NCBI GenBank assembly: GCA_030141605.1
Contig: JAQGDQ010000428.1
Span: 124,001 to 188,000, forward strand
Length of the DNA stretch: 64,000 bases
From: Tubiluchus corallicola
Taxonomy: Eukaryota > Priapulida > Priapulimorpha > Priapulimorphida > Tubiluchidae
Reading direction: 5' to 3'
Both the position numbers and the translations under genes were made by a program. Shown piece after piece: positions 22,770 to 37,900 of this stretch. The notes beneath the pieces are model-generated. The model searched no databases. It was not told where the DNA came from and was given only the letters and a program-made list of their open reading frames with translations. How positions within the stretch are numbered: the stretch's first letter is position 1; each line of letters begins with the position of its first letter.

Positions 22770-25700
22770 ATGGGGTGCTGTTGTAGCTCAGAAGATGATA
22801 AATTGTCGCAGGTGACAATTTTAATAAAATTAATTCATAACTTTTGTTGCACCGTACCGGTGTAGTACACCTGGACAGTGGATGTAGTAGGATTGGTGTT
22901 TTAGTATAAGTGTGGTAGATGAGTCATGAGGAAAACAAAGAAGTGTTAGATAGAAACATAAATAAAATAGATGATAAATTACGTTGTATGGTTGCATGTC
23001 GGTGGTTAAAAAGTCTGATAAAATTTAATGTAAGAATGCTTTGTCAGTACTGGTGGGGTATAGTGTAATATAATCATTTTGTAATATTTTTTCATTGATT
23101 AATGGCAGTCATATTTCACCAATTTGCATATGCTAAAATTTTGTTTATCGTCAATAAAACACATGAGGCTGACCTATGGTTAGTCTGAAGTACATTATGA
23201 GGATATGGGGATGATAACACAGCAGGACCTCAATTACCTGGATGAAATAACAAAAACCACAATTGACAATATATATTCATTTCAACATGAAGACTTTAAT
23301 ACTATATTGATGCAAAAGATTTTATGGTTGTTCTGCACAGGCTAATCTCTCTTGTTTCTCATGTTTTCTAGAAGAGTATCCTTTTTACATTTTTTACAGA
23401 AAAGTTAATTAAAAACTGCCCTGAATGAAATTTGCGGCCATTGGAATATTTAACTGCAATAGCGTGAGTAATGTACGCCAGGGCACATTAAAGGAGTGCG
23501 AGCTTATGATAAGGAAATTAAAATGAGTAGTTAAAAATAACGAGCTGACTTGGAAATAGGCCTGTAAACTAGGTGTGTTAAATGTGATAGCTGAATATAC
23601 AAATATTTTGATTGAAAAACAAACATAAAACACGTATTTAATGGCATGGTAAGAGTCTTGACATCTGATACAGAGTACCACTATATATGACACAATCTGC
23701 AAGAAATATGTATCTAATTATAGACAAACGACTAGTCACAGTAGGAATAACCAAGCTGTTCGCCCCTCGTGATAAGCTATGCTGTGTTTACTACAGCAAA
23801 TTAATGGGAGGAAGAATTATATACCCTTTTCTTCAGACTCGCAAAATGTTGCGTGTGCTGAGTAATCTATACTTATGGTTTGATATTCACCACCATCAGT
23901 CCCTCACCTAAATTACAGTTTTCCAGTTTACAGGCTGTTAATTTGCAAAAGCATTGGCATTCAAAATTTGACAAAGCATATTGAAAATTGGCATTCAAAA
24001 TGTGTTTTAACTTAACAGACTCCCTGAAAATTTCTAAGCTGTTTTTAAATTGTATTTGTAAGTAAAAGCAATATTTTCTGTACTCCAGGATGGTGAACCT
24101 GATGAAAGAACAAGGTTGATGCTTCCTAATCCAGTGAGCAATAATCATGCTAATCACAAGTTAGTATAACAAAAACTTGAATAAACATGCATCTGAATGA
24201 TATAAAAAGAGTTGTAAGAGCATAATGTCAGAATGATTACCAAAAGTGTTGCTTTGTTTTTGATGGCGCAGTTTTCATTTTATTGAATAGACTGAATCAC
24301 TGCATGGTTGTTTTATATAAAACTTATTGACAAGTTGCGCATGTAATACATCAGAAGTATGTCAATTTATGTCACTGATATTAAAATTTACTTAGCCATG
24401 TTAAGCATGCCAGTTCTTGACATGCTGTGTCTGATTCAGATAAAATTTGAGAAATATTTAAGTTTGATCAGACCTATGTCCTATATACTGTGTTCAAATT
24501 TACTTGTGCAAAATTCAGGAAAATTCATGCTGACAGAGTAGAAATGTGTTAACTACAAGAAGCGTTCTAAAGCTAAACTGCTTAAACTAGGCACTTGAAA
24601 GGCTAAAAATATACGAGAAAATATATGACTAAATTGCATTGACCGACCTATGACACCTGGTTTTTATACTTCGTCTCATTGCATGCTGGTCAGTTTTCAA
24701 TGGTAGGGCAAATAAATATGATGTTTGTGGCATGATGTTTATCAAGTTTAGTCCTCTATGATGAGCTACTGAACCAGCAGAGGTCTAGCACTATCAGCTC
24801 TCACGCCAGTGAATTGTATGTGATATTATGTGAAAACTAGCAGCCTTTGATCTCAATAATTTAGGACCTCCGATTTTCTGGATCGTGGAAAACGGACAGA
24901 AATGAAACCGGCCATCTGAAATGGAAAAGCTGTGAAAAACTGGATTTGTCAGATTCCTGACTTTGCTGTAAATTTACTTCGCACTAGAGACAAAATTTAC
25001 TTCACTTGTTACTTTCCTGCAAAATTTAAGCAGTTGTATGATTCCTGCAAAATTCAGCCGTTCACGATCTTGATAGAAGCACTCCATCAATATTTACTTT
25101 TTTATGCAACTTGCACACCCACTACGTCTTTTTATTCCATTTGTTTTTGCGTTTGCCACAAGAAATCCTTACCAGCACCTTGTAGCGAATAGCAACACCG
25201 TGCACGAAACGGATTCTCATTTTCACACAAACAACATGTGGCCATGACTTCAAAGTTATTTACATTTATTTTTTAAAATTTGTTTGAAGTTTATCCCTTT
25301 GATCAGAATTTAGTCTGTTTAGTTTTTTTAACTGGGCGATGAACGTTCTTTTTCTAATTATAAGCATTTTCTCAATGACAGGAATGAGTCTTTAACAGAT
25401 GATCACACCAAGCAGTTAATTATGTTGTATTATAATGGCAATGTAGAAGACAGATTCCTTGCAAAGCAAAATAAATGTTTAAAAAATGCAAATTAAATGT
25501 TGGTGTTATTATATTAAGAAAAGCTAAGAACATCTTAAAGAAAGCTAAGGAAAGCTATATATCCGATGGACTATAGCTTATTTCATATTAATTTTTTTAT
25601 TTACAATCTATCACACATTATGTAATTTGGTGATAAATATTAGTTATAGGGCCTCCTAACTTCTAATTTCTGTGAAGCGGAATTGAAATGAAATTTGGAA

Positions 25701-28700
25701 CGGAAAATTGGAGGTCGTAATATTTTGTATAAGTGATTCACTTAAATGTTTTCCTAAGTTGCGTTTTTGAACAGTGTTTTCTTGTCTTAGTGTGTTGAGA
25801 ATCGTTTCATCTACAGGGCTGCAAAAATTTCAAATGACTTTGTCTTTTTTAGTGACAGCTATGGCAGCATGCCATCATCGTATACACAGCAACCAGATGA
25901 TCAATCCGCTTTGAGCAGAATTCTCATTCAGACGGCTAAGTAAGTGTTCAACATTATTTAGTCTATTAACCACTCACATTTAATTTTGTGTATCAGCTTT
26001 AAAAGCATGAGTGTGTAGATCAAACTAAAAGCTTATTCATAAACGTAATTTCCAGATTATTGGATTACGATAGAAAAAATCAGTAGCATTTATTATATCA
26101 GTGCCATGTTATAGTGTCGTACAAAAATAATTTCAAACATGCCGAAAATGCTTTTGAAGGCCTTGCTACTAAATTATTGGTGTTTAGGTACGATTAACAT
26201 TTTTAGGTAAAGATTTTAATGGTATCATGAAAATATATTGGTGTACCTGTGCTTCATCTTTAACTGCATCAGTACATTACCTCACAGTTATAATCAAGGT
26301 CAGATTATCCACAAAAACAGTACACTAGTGTCTAGAAAAGATAGCCCATTAAGATTTACAAAAGTGGCAAAAATTGCACTCTATGTATTTAGGTTTCTAC
26401 TCCCGACTAGTAGCTATGCGCACTATTCATATCTCTTGGTTTAATGTTTGGTTTGTTGTTAATTTAGCAATGTCATAGATGTGTCATCAATTGATTCACA
26501 TAATGTAGAACAACACGAGTATGCAGATAGGGCTTCACAATATAGGTAAGTTATATTTTACTGTACATATAAGAAGAAATAAAGTGTGATGGTCATCAAT
26601 TCCACATGATATATCATTAATGTTGAGCAAGTCACTTTTAACAAGAGATGTTTCTGCTGCACGGACCTGTCAAGGAAATTGCTTAAAAGTTAAAATTAAA
26701 TTAAAGTTTTGCAAGTGTATATCCCCCAAAACCGCATAATGTTGTTGTTTTATACCCAATGAAAAACCCACCCAAGCCTAGCCAAAAATACAAGCAGTGC
26801 GAAACATCTGAGTTTTCAAAAACAATCTTGTAAAAAATTTTGTAACTTATTGGTACGTCATCATCATACGCCCATTACGTCAATTGTAAACATTGGGCAG
26901 GCAGAATTCTAAAGTAAAAGAAATTCTCCCTCATGACAGATAAACACAGCAGTAATCCAGCAAAAAACTAAACACTGCTATGCCATTAACATTAACTAAA
27001 TACTTAACATTAGTTGTGATAATCATACATACACTGAACTATGGCATATCTTGTTCATGATATTAGCATACTACAGCAGAACACCCACAGTAGTTAGTGT
27101 CCAGCTGCTATCATCTCCCTACCGCTTTGCCAATGCAGTTTTATTCATTCTAGAGTTTGAAGATTTAAAACTCCCGTTTCTTCTTCATTTTTTTGCTCAC
27201 ATTGTTACATATAATGCATTTCATACATTGTCTTAATTTATAAAGATGCCTAGTTTCACCATCTACATGATCACATTGTAGTTAATTTTCTAATATTATC
27301 GTGCGTGCCAATTTGTAAATTCTTGCTATTTGCAAATAAAATGTTTTTTTTCAGTGCAAAATTGACATCGGTGTGTCATAGTGCTAGTGTGCTCAACAAA
27401 CTAAGAAGGCCAGTTGTACTGGTTGATGTCCCAGCTATAGACAGGGTCCTTACTGAAGAACCAATATCAGTATCTGATGTACATTTGGTAAGTATTTAAC
27501 ACTAAGCACTTGTTTATTATTGTTTTAGTATTTGTTAAGATGATGAAGATGAAAGTATTTTGTTAAGACAAAAAATGAACACTTAAAATATGAATCGAAT
27601 CAATAAATTTAATAGCTGTCTCCTGTCTAACAACTGGATACTTACTGATTTGTCTGTCTTTAATTTTCTGTCATCATTTAGTAGTCTTTTGAATTTATTT
27701 TATGCAATGTGACAGAACTAACTTCAGTTTCACCTACATTTCCATTGTATATTGACGCTAGCAAAAACTTACTTTTAAAATGTAATTATTAACTCTTGAT
27801 CCTAGTTTTAGATTTTTTGCCTAGCGTCTTTTAAAAATCAGAGAATATTTGCTGCTTTTGCTTTTGCCAATACGTATCTGACAGATTTCTACGAGTTCAC
27901 ATGTACTGCATTGTTGATTCGGGAACTAATTATTACAATAAATCAGCAAAATAGCAGTTTTCCGTGATAAGTATCGTGGTTTTCTTCCAAAAAAACGTTA
28001 TGTACAGTGGTGCAAAATTTTGGGTGTTACCAGCCTAATGATGACATTTGTAAACTGTGTTGGTATTTTTGGTATCCAGCTAATATTAAACATTGCTAAA
28101 AGCATGTAACCGGCACTAGCTTAGTCATTTTTGAAATACACTTAGAAATAAACATTTTACACATATTAGACTTGTTGTGCTCCTTACAACTTTAATTGCT
28201 ATATGTAGTGTTTTACATAAACTTCACTTTTTTGGCATACCAAAATAAAAATATATGCTTGTGTCATCTGCACCATATTGCATAAAATGCAATTTGTGTT
28301 ATGGTGTGTTTAGAGCAAACATGTCATTATTGCATTATGGAGCTTGAGGGCTCTTACATATGAATTTGGAAGGTAAATTAGACTTCTTTAAAGCGTTTTG
28401 GTTTTTGCATAATTGTATCGTGGTAAATACACCACAATTTAAAGACTGCATGACAGTGTAATAAGTGACAACCTAATGAAACCTTTAAGTACGATAAAGT
28501 AATCAAAATTTTTGATGCTGCCATCAGTACTGCTCAGAGGCAGAGTGGAACCATGCTATACATCTACCACCATGTCATCCTGCATGTTAAAGTAACTAGC
28601 AAGATCAACATCAGTCTATGCAAAGTAGTGCTGTATTAAAGCCTTTAAGTAACCTTACTATAAAACTAACCCTCAATCTTCTTCATTGAAAGAGATATAA

Positions 28701-28888
28701 AATGCGACTATTTCAGTTTTTTTGCCAATTTAATGTTGAAGTATAATTGATCAAAGCAAATAACTGCAATTTTGTAATCATTTTAATTTTTTCAGATATC
28801 AGCAGTATCAGATCAAGCAGCCGCTGCTGTGAAAAAGGTTACTGTTACACATAAGGAAGACCTTGTTGTTAATTTTGGCATTCCGTAA
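22770..28888 (+). CDS. LAMTOR1: LAMTOR1 / p18, Ragulator membrane anchor
   Basis: Lipid-anchored scaffold of the Ragulator complex, which holds Rag GTPases and mTORC1 on the late endosome/lysosome. Coding exons: 22770-22811, 24089-24159, 25853-25939, 26468-26545, 27355-27487, 28796-28888. They sum to 504 nt, 167 aa (human 161), with consistent phases. The N-terminus MGCCCSSEDD gives Gly2 for myristoylation and Cys3-Cys5 for palmitoylation. Family blocks follow: DERTRLML, SALSRILIQTA, NNVIDVSS, VEQHEYADRASQY, LTEEPISVSDV, and the C-terminal EDLVVNFGIP, nearly identical to the vertebrate end. Divergent from STIM and convergent with the ClC gene. Alternative 5' UTR exons are possible; the coding model is firm. 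Confidence 0.95.
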
Positions 28889-31800
28889 GATGACATTCAA
28901 GCACTGTATATTCGTTATATTACATGAACGTAAGAATGAAAGTTAATCACATGTGATTTCATAGCAAAGCCTGTCAAATGGTTTTCTGGTAGAAATATTT
29001 AGCATCATTTATTGTAGTTCCTACAGCAGAAACCACTACTGTAAAATTTCTTGGAAACATAACTACAGTGCTTCTAAATGGTTCGCTTACTTGCATTTAC
29101 TGTGTGTTTTTACAAAATAATCATTAATTTTGCTTAAGCCATGTTTAATTATTTAATAACCTATGCCATATGTAATGTAAACCTACCATTATTTTTAGAG
29201 TAAAAATACCCCAAGGGTGATGTATGCAGTTGTCTAGTATTGCACATGTGTGAGTGATACATTGAGTCAAGCTTGCACACACAATGTTTTGTAGCTGTAT
29301 GATATTAACTTACTACTGAAGTATCGGAAAGATTAGTAATTGCTGCTACTTTTCTAGATTGTTGTTCAGTTTAGTATAGAGACAGGATTTATGTTTTTGT
29401 CAAGCTAATTCATACATTGACAAAAATGTAATTGTGTTTTATACAACTTTTATTATGTCAACACTCCACCCACATTCAAAGTAAATTATATCGAACAGTT
29501 TGTTGCAGACTTACCTTTGGTGCGGTAAATCAGGTCACTTCTTATTCAAAATGACATTATTACACAGTAATTAGGTAGACTGCCTTTGGCACAAGTGTTA
29601 AGCAAGCTAATTGATTCACTTATTTATTAGTTGTTTGGAACTGTTTTGGTGCATAGTATGTTTACGAAAGTCATCAGTGGTGTGTTGCCAAAAGAAACAA
29701 GCTTAAAAATAATCTGCTATTAAAGTATTTATTGTATTACTGAATGACAGTAAACTGTGATTGCCTCTGGTGCAAAGTGTCTCCTGTAAGACAAACCATG
29801 TATATTATCTTAAGCCACTTCAAACATGAATTTTCAATTGTTAAGCTTTACTTAACAATGTCTGTAATCATAATGTCATGAGCTCTGGTCATTTTCAGTA
29901 AGGCTTACTTTACAGTAGAAACTGTTTATGACTCTAAATTATGTTATAGTCCTGTACTGCATTAATTGTTACTCTTTGTCAGTTAGTGCAACGTTTAAAT
30001 AGGACCTTTTAACATTATAAATGTAGAGATTTTGAATTTTGATTTTTGGGGTCTACAAAGAATGTTATGAAATTGAACAGTGTGCTTTTCAGTAAACTGT
30101 AAATGTGAAATTGTATTATTAATATTGATTAATGAAATGTGTTTTTCATTTTGTTGTTCCTGGTTTTCTTTCGCATTATACCAAGTTAGTCTAGAAGATG
30201 GTGAATGTTTGCAAAATCTTTATTTACATTTCTTCTCATCAATGTGCAACTAACTGCAAAGATATTTATTAAAAAACTGCCTTTACAAAAACACTAAATA
30301 TTTCTGCATATCTTTCTGCTTTTAGGGTACAAAAAAAATTAAAGTAAAAATTTGGATTTACACAGTTTTATGATTTAGAAGTCTGAATGTGCATCGTTAA
30401 CTTTATTATTTCATCAGTTGGCAAGTATATTATAAATTAATTAGATAACAAAAGCATTTCTCAAACTAAAAATAAAAAGCAGACATTAGGTCTCAAAAAT
30501 TGTAAGCAACAAAAAATGTGCATTTATACATTTATCATTATGGTTCTCCATTGTCAGTTCAAATTCAGTGAGTTAGGAAAACAGCACAGTGGCTAGTGTG
30601 TGTGCTTGGTGGACAAAGTTAAGCAACAAACGCTGCTGCACTCCAGCAGAGTTGTGAACTGTGAAATCAATTACTAGAAAAGCTAATCTATATCAATTAT
30701 TTCATTAAACTCGCATTAATGTTATCAACATAATGGTTTAATACATCTATTTTGTTTGCTTGACATGTATAAATAAATAAATACATATATAAGTATATAT
30801 AAAAATTTAGTAAGACTATTATAATAAGTAAATTTCCTTACACATATTCATCAAATAAAGCACAATTGACGTCAAACATAGTGGTCTATCGCTTCGCCCC
30901 CGCTGCAACGTCGGCATGCTCAGCGGCATTCGGGGCAACAACTCGCACTAAAAAACAACTGTCTAAACTAAACTAAACAGCATGACAGTCACAACTAATG
31001 TCTAATCAGCTGATAAACTGGTTGCACTTTTTCATTAATACAAATTTGCAGAGCAGCAACTATGTTTAAACGAAATTAACACTTCAAGTAGCCAAAAAAT
31101 GACTTTTCAATTTAAACAGAATGTAGAGACGAAGTTTCAAAGCACTTAAAATACAGAGACAAGCATAATAAAGAAACTATGCCAGTTAGCCTTGCTTTAC
31201 AATAAATGAGCAACAAAAATATTAAGTCTCTCTTGCCTTTAAACATACGAACATCGTGCCTGCAATGTATTTTTTCCATATTAACTGACCATGTGCCCGT
31301 CTGCAAGATCTATTGTTTTTGTACTTTTCCGTTTGTCAGGCTACGGAAATAGAATAAATTTGACTGTTCCATTCCATAGACGACCCTTATATTGAATGCC
31401 CGAGTCACATAAGTCTCAATGGCATCTTTTAACTTTGATTATAACCAGAAAAATAGCGTAAAATTAGCTAATATTACTTTGATGTATAATATAAGTTTTG
31501 ACCTCATTTGAATTGATTTTGACTGTAAAGATCTCATTGAGGTTTATAAAAACTGGCCAGAAAAGATTTAAAGTTATTTAAAGCTAATCAAATAGTTGTT
31601 TTTATCTAACTTGCAAAGTCATAAACTAAACTAAACTGCAACTTTTTTCTTGATTGCAAAATGGTTTAATCAGCAACTCATAGACGTAAGCGTTGTGCAT
31701 TTCTTCCTATAAACGAAACTAGACTATATATTTCTACTAATTCGTTTCCAATTTCAATCGACAATAATAAAATCTAGAATCAGGCCAATGAAATAACTAA

Positions 31801-32557
31801 TGAAAAGTTGAGCATTTTTCATAACAGTGTTAGACGGAGCTGTAGCTGAATGTCCCGAACGTACCTGCTGCAGGGGTGTGTGAAATAACTTGCATGCTGA
31901 TTGGGCAGTCAAAGAAAATGACTGACATTATGTTAGACATCAATTGTTAAACTAACACATCTGTTGCGGAACTGGTTGTTACTCTTTGTAGACGATAGTC
32001 CTTTAATATTTTTGCAGCTGGTGTTATACTATTATTACTGATAAGTATATATTAAAAAATAACAATATCATTTAATACTGTTTATCAATGTTAATAAGAA
32101 TCATAAATTCACGATTAAATAGAGTAAGTGGTCCCCTGCCATAGTCACAAAAGTATGAGAATTTAAATGTTTTATATTTATGTTAAGTTATGTTTATGTT
32201 CAAAATACACAAAAGAAAACTATTTGGCAACTTGAAATATTTGACTGCTTGAAAATTTCTGATGACATCAAATCTTTCGCTCGTATTTTCATTTCAGCTC
32301 TTATTTGTATATTTAATTTCCGGTGCATGCATAAATTTCATAAATGTGAAGAAATAGCGAAACCTGAATGCACGGACTTTTAGCTAAAATAACATACTGG
32401 CTAAGCTTACTGAACCATACGGGGTCATTTTCCAAAATGCATGTAAAAATGTCGATAGCTAGGTACACATGTATCGCACAATTACATAATTCATGGACTA
32501 TTTAAAATTGAGAACACAATTACACTTGCAAAAACATATATATAAACAAAGTCAAGG
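28889..32557. other. Convergent intergenic region LAMTOR1 / ClC
   Basis: 3.7 kb between two stop codons, expected to hold both 3' UTRs. Mostly AT-rich and featureless, except a GC-rich patch at about 30890-30940. Open frames here (31112-31306 minus, 32180-32383 plus) show no recognisable content. Confidence 0.5.
30890..30940. other. GC-rich patch with inverted repeats
   Basis: Inside AT-rich DNA a short block contains GCCCC-CGCTG and, 15 nt later, CAGCG and GGGGC, giving a possible bulged 10-bp stem. The minus strand is also open here (reading VVAPNAAEHADVAAG before a stop). Function unknown; it could be a fragment of a foreign or mobile sequence. Confidence 0.35.
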
Positions 32558-34916
32558 CTATGACGTGGGAAAAATCATTTCTTGGGAGCTGCTTGCTTTA
32601 TTCTGCTCAACATTTGATGCTGTATAAAGTTTCTCTTCTATGTTGAAGCCCATCAGATCTTTTCGTGTTATGACACCTTTTACAGAATTACTGTTGTCAA
32701 CCACCACAAGGTGCCGAAGCCCAAGCGTTCGAAAAATTATGTACGCTCTGTGCAGAGAGAAGTTTTCATGTACAGACATTGCTGATTGGTTCATATATGG
32801 AACCTGTAAGTATCAAATCTCAATCTAAATTCATTACAAAGCTGATGTCTAATGGGATCCAAAAGTAAATGTTGTTTTAATAATAACTGTCAATAAATCA
32901 ATTTTATATTTTAACAGCCCTTTTTATTGCACAAATTTTATTAAAAACGATATACCTACCAAATTAACAAAAAGATTTTCGTATTTTTCGTCTTCTGTGA
33001 ATCTCTGGAGAACATCAGTGAGTGAGTGTGTGTCGACTAATTTGTATTTAACAAACTGAAAATGAAACACATGTAGCTAGCAAAACATACGATCACATAA
33101 TTACTAAAGCAAAAACTGTATTAAAAATTCTCAAGGTAAATAACTTGCTCTTTATCTGACCCGCTTGTTATTTATGCACAATTTTACCGAGGACTTGGCA
33201 TAACAAGCAATAGCAACAGTAAGGGGTAAAGCCAAGCAGAGAACTCGTGCTGCTGCTGTTTATCACAAAGCACACTACTACCCTGAGCTTTTCTTCAAGC
33301 CTCTTGTTTGTAGAACTGTCTATCAGAAAACCATTTCATTATTAACTACAATCACACACTCTTGAACGAGAATGTCATTAAATACAAGGCCCATAAGACA
33401 CTACACACTTCAACTTCTAATTTTGTTTTAAAATCTTTGTCTAATCTCGGTAAGTTCTAACAAGAACCAAAAGGGTTTTTGGACAGTTTTTATTTATTTT
33501 TTGATGTATAAGCCAGCTTGGTACAAGATTCCTCGATCTCCAAATAAAGTTCAGCGAAAATTCAAAGCACCATATGGACCATATTATTAACAATGTAGCT
33601 TTATCAAAAAGGAGCAGTGCTGTGAGAGACCTTTTCAATGCAAGATACCGACTTGCAATTCGATTGGTCTCTAAGGGTCTTGAGAGCCCTGAAGATGATT
33701 TCATCAGATTCCTGAAGATGGTATCACCATCATCATCATCATATGCCCTCAAGATATAAGCACAGCAAAAAACTAGATGCTGCTATCCCATTGTGCCTTC
33801 TCAGCAGTTCTTGTGTCGTACTTCCTTTCAGATTTTCCTCTAATTAAAAAAAATTGCCTATCTGCACCTATTTTCAAACATTTTCCTTTATTTGTCGAAA
33901 AAATATGAAAAATGCAAATTGTATCTAATCCCTAAAATATTATTTCTGAACCTCTATTCACATTTTTCACACAACGAAACTTACATCTTGGTAGTCCAAA
34001 AATGTTACATCGGTTTGCTCCTGATCAGCGCCGCTTTCATCCTCAAACAAACTCTCTTGACTCAACAGCAACAATATATCCTTCCTATAACAAAACAGTA
34101 AACAGTAGAAAACATTAATAAATGCAATATAATAGTATTAGTAATGTATGTTATTTGCACTGGCAATTTATCGGGCTTAGCAGATGAGTTTTTGATTATC
34201 AGGACTTTGATATAAAAATTGTCCATCGGTAAAAATGAAATTAAATGCTAGTGATAACATAATAGTTTGCAAATTACAACACAACACAACTCAATGTGAC
34301 ATGACACAAGCTAAGATAAGACAAAGTAAGATAACAATATAAGATAAGATAAATTAACATAGTATGACATAACGTAATGTAACATAGCACAGCACAGCAT
34401 GGCAAAGCATAACATAATGCAACGTAACGTAACATAAGGTAACATAACATAACATAAGATCATCTAATGTAACATACCATAAGATAACATAACATAACAT
34501 GACGTGACGTGACATAACGTAACATAATGTAACACAACATAACACGCAGAAAACTTTACATCCTGACCTCTTTTACTGCTTTGGAATTGACACTGGGAAA
34601 GATAGTCAATGCATAATATAAAACTGGCGAAAGAGCTGTATCATAGAATTTCTAGTTAGCACGTAGGTTTCTCATTACACGCACAAATTAGTGACACAAA
34701 ACAATTGTGTATTTGTCCATTTTTAGAAACACTTGATACCTTGTTATTAAACCGAGGAAAACTTGTCGATCATGCGCATCTACATCAACTACGGGAAAAC
34801 CGCCGTGCTGAGTGTATAACAGCAGAGATGCTAAATTATGAACTTTCTCTTTTTTAAAGAATACAACAGCAGGAGCTGACATCACATCTCTTGCACAATA
34901 TAGTTCAAGATTCATT
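32558..34916 (-). CDS. ClC C-terminal CBS-domain exons
   Basis: Exon 34916-34740 carries CBS1 (RDVMSAPAVV, GGFPVVDVD, FLGLITR). Exons 34084-33985 and 33055-32960 code for the acidic linker, and 32803-32558 for CBS2 (FRTLGLRHLVVVD, GVITRKDL) and a short Ser/Gln-rich end, stop TAG 32560-32558. Cytosolic regulatory domain of the ClC dimer, which in ClC-6/7 relatives binds nucleotides. The pentameric satellite at 34263-34550 lies between two of these exons. Confidence 0.9.
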
Positions 34917-37900
34917 CTAAAAAAATAAAAAATACTTAACATTTTAATGGCCATGTTTCGTATCAATATATCGTTAAAGTTTACTTAATCTGTGAGAACT
35001 GAAATTAGATTGAATTTTGCAACACTTCAAGTCGTTCATTTACAGTAGGTACTAATTAACTAAAGCTCTTTAGCCTCATTTGTTTTACTGTAGGTAATAA
35101 AACTGCTATCAAATGAAACAAATATTATGCTGAACTGTTACAGCGACCTCGAAATAAAGTATAAACAGCTTTTGTATCGATTCGTTTGAGCTAGTTTCTC
35201 AACTTCAGTTCAGTCTGTCATGTGCAGCTGCTATTGCTCACAATGAACTTATGAAAGGCGCACTATACGTTAAGTCAGCTCACTTATCTATGCTACAAAT
35301 TAATGGTACAAATACACTGGAGATGATACAGTATCTACATCATTGGCTCATGCTTTCGGGGTTCTCAGAGAAATTAGCTGCTTTTGTCTTTGTGCACATG
35401 AGCAGGATCAAATCAGTGGTAGTGTTTCTCAAAGTTGTGTAGCATTCTCCACTTTGTTTCTACTACTGTTTGTCAATATCAGTCAAACTCTTCACACGCT
35501 AAGCATCCTGTCTATGCTGATGATATGACTAGTACATTTGGTCATAACAATATCCCACTTTGAAATGTTTTAGGTGCTTGAAAGAGATCTTGAATTAGTT
35601 TTCAATTTGGACTGATCGATCTGGTCGGGTCTAGTCTGCACTCAACTCTGCAATCTGTTGCTTATCGAAGATATTTTGCTACAGTATGCTTCTTTGCCGC
35701 TACTGTCACGGAAAAGCTTTCAAGATCTCTCCTAAATGCAGACAGTTTGCTCAAAGAACTTATTTTGCTGCTGTTTCTCATAAAGCTTCTTACTCACAAG
35801 TCTTTAAGCCACCCACAAGCCTTTTTAATTATATATATTTTCTAATAAAATATGGTTGCTTTGCCTTACTAACTTGCTTAGACAGTTATCAGTAATGCTT
35901 GATGCACCCTAGAGCGTATACTCACACTTTGCCACCTTCTTGCACTATCACAGGCTCTGCATCTAGGAAAGGAATGCATTTAAACTCCAGCAGTGCATGG
36001 TAGAGTGGATGTGTGAGAAAATCTCCTACCCACTTTGCAACCATTATAGCTACCATGATGGGCAATAAAAACTGCACATCGTTTGTGATTTCAATCTGTT
36101 GAACAAACAAAAAAACAAAGGTTATTTCTTTAAAAGATTTTCCATTTGTTACACAATCTCAGAAAATTTTTTTGCTTGCACAACACTAATGCAACGTGAT
36201 ATTACCATTATCACAGTAAGTGACATGGTGAGGCGTGACACACCACCAAAAAATGAAGCTCCACCAATCAAAGCAAAAGCACCAGGATCCATCCACGACC
36301 AATATGGGGAATCATTGACAGTGTGAATGCCAAACATTGATACCAAGCTCAAACCTACAATTCTTCCATACAGTCCACCTATAAATCTGAAACATAAAGA
36401 CATTAAATATTAATCATGGTAATACAGTCGAACAACAATTTCACCATCTGCTTTGCAAAGTTATTAACTATTTACTTACACACTTAATTGTAACTGATTA
36501 ATAATGAAGATTAAATCTAAACATTAATGTACATTAACTTTAATGTACTTCATTTTAAATTGTAATAAAGGTTACTACATCAACAAATTATGTTCAACTG
36601 CACATACACATTGGAAGCCATCAAATCAATTAATTTCACAATATTTAATTGTAAAAGCCTGTGCAGCCCAAACACTTACAGCATCGGCACTACTAAACCA
36701 CACGAAATAGCTGTGCCTGATACCCAGCAAGCTAACAAGAAGTACACCACCAACACAGAAACCAACGACACGTAGCCAAACTGCAAATGTGTGTTGCGTG
36801 AATAAAGATGTTGAATTCCAGCCTCTCCTGTACCAAACAAGAGAGTGGCGACTATAATTATAATACTATATAAACTGAAACATATAATTATAATACTATA
36901 TAAACTGTAACATATAGTTAGAATGTTCTGAAACTAAATATACTGATCATGTTCAAGATATCAATTATTTTATGACACAACTCACTATAAATAAAGCCAA
37001 ATATTTGTATAATTTTGAAAAAGTTCATGGAAATAATGATCTTTAATTAATTTTCAACTTCTGTAAATATTCAGGATTATAATTAATGTCGCAGTAAAAT
37101 TACATTTCATGTAATGATGCATCTCGCTTGTCACTAGATAAATTGTTTTATATGTTATGTTTTTGCTATATTACTTGGCTGCAGAAAATGCTGAATTTGT
37201 CATTAAACTATATATATATTTATAGTGCAAATATAAACTATATATATAGCCGTCAGTGCAAAAATTTTCACAATTTTCAACAGATGATGTCAACAAATGA
37301 CTGTTTACATGGATTTACTATAATAAACTGTATTTTGATTATAGCTATAAACTGTATAAAATAAATGTTCTACAAAAGCCTCTAATTGCCTACGAACTGC
37401 CCTTAATGTAACAGAATAAAACAATGTCATTAATTGAATTCTAGCCCCATATGAAACTTCCATGCTGGTCACAATGGTTTGAATGAAATTTAAATGGAAG
37501 AAATGCAAATGGCAGAAATTTTATCAGTTAACAATAATCTGTCTCAATCTTTATAAGTACTAATGTAATAGTAACATCTTGCAGGAGATATTTAATACAA
37601 CAATCAAGTTTAATCCAAGCCTAATACATTAGAGTTAAAACAGTTAACACATAAATTTTGTTTAGCATTTAGCCATTGTAATTATCGACAATTAACTTTT
37701 CTGTATATTTTACATAATTCCCACCTTCACTATATGTCCCATTGGTAAATTCAGTTCCGTTTTTCACAACTGTAGTTCCTACTGGACAAGTGTAGTTTAA
37801 AATTGTATCTTCTGTGTGTACAGGATAATTTGTATTGTTCAAACATTCCTGGCTGCAAATTTAAGAAAGAGTGAGTTTGTTGCAAATGCATCTCTAAATC

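Noticed and set aside
34354-34545. Cys/Tyr/Val repeat protein frame
   Set aside because: Produced by the degenerate pentanucleotide satellite.
36149-36403. Extension of the ClC frame beyond 36206 towards 36149
   Set aside because: The frame stays open past the donor at 36206, but only splicing to 36095 restores the conserved order (SLTVIM then IEITND).
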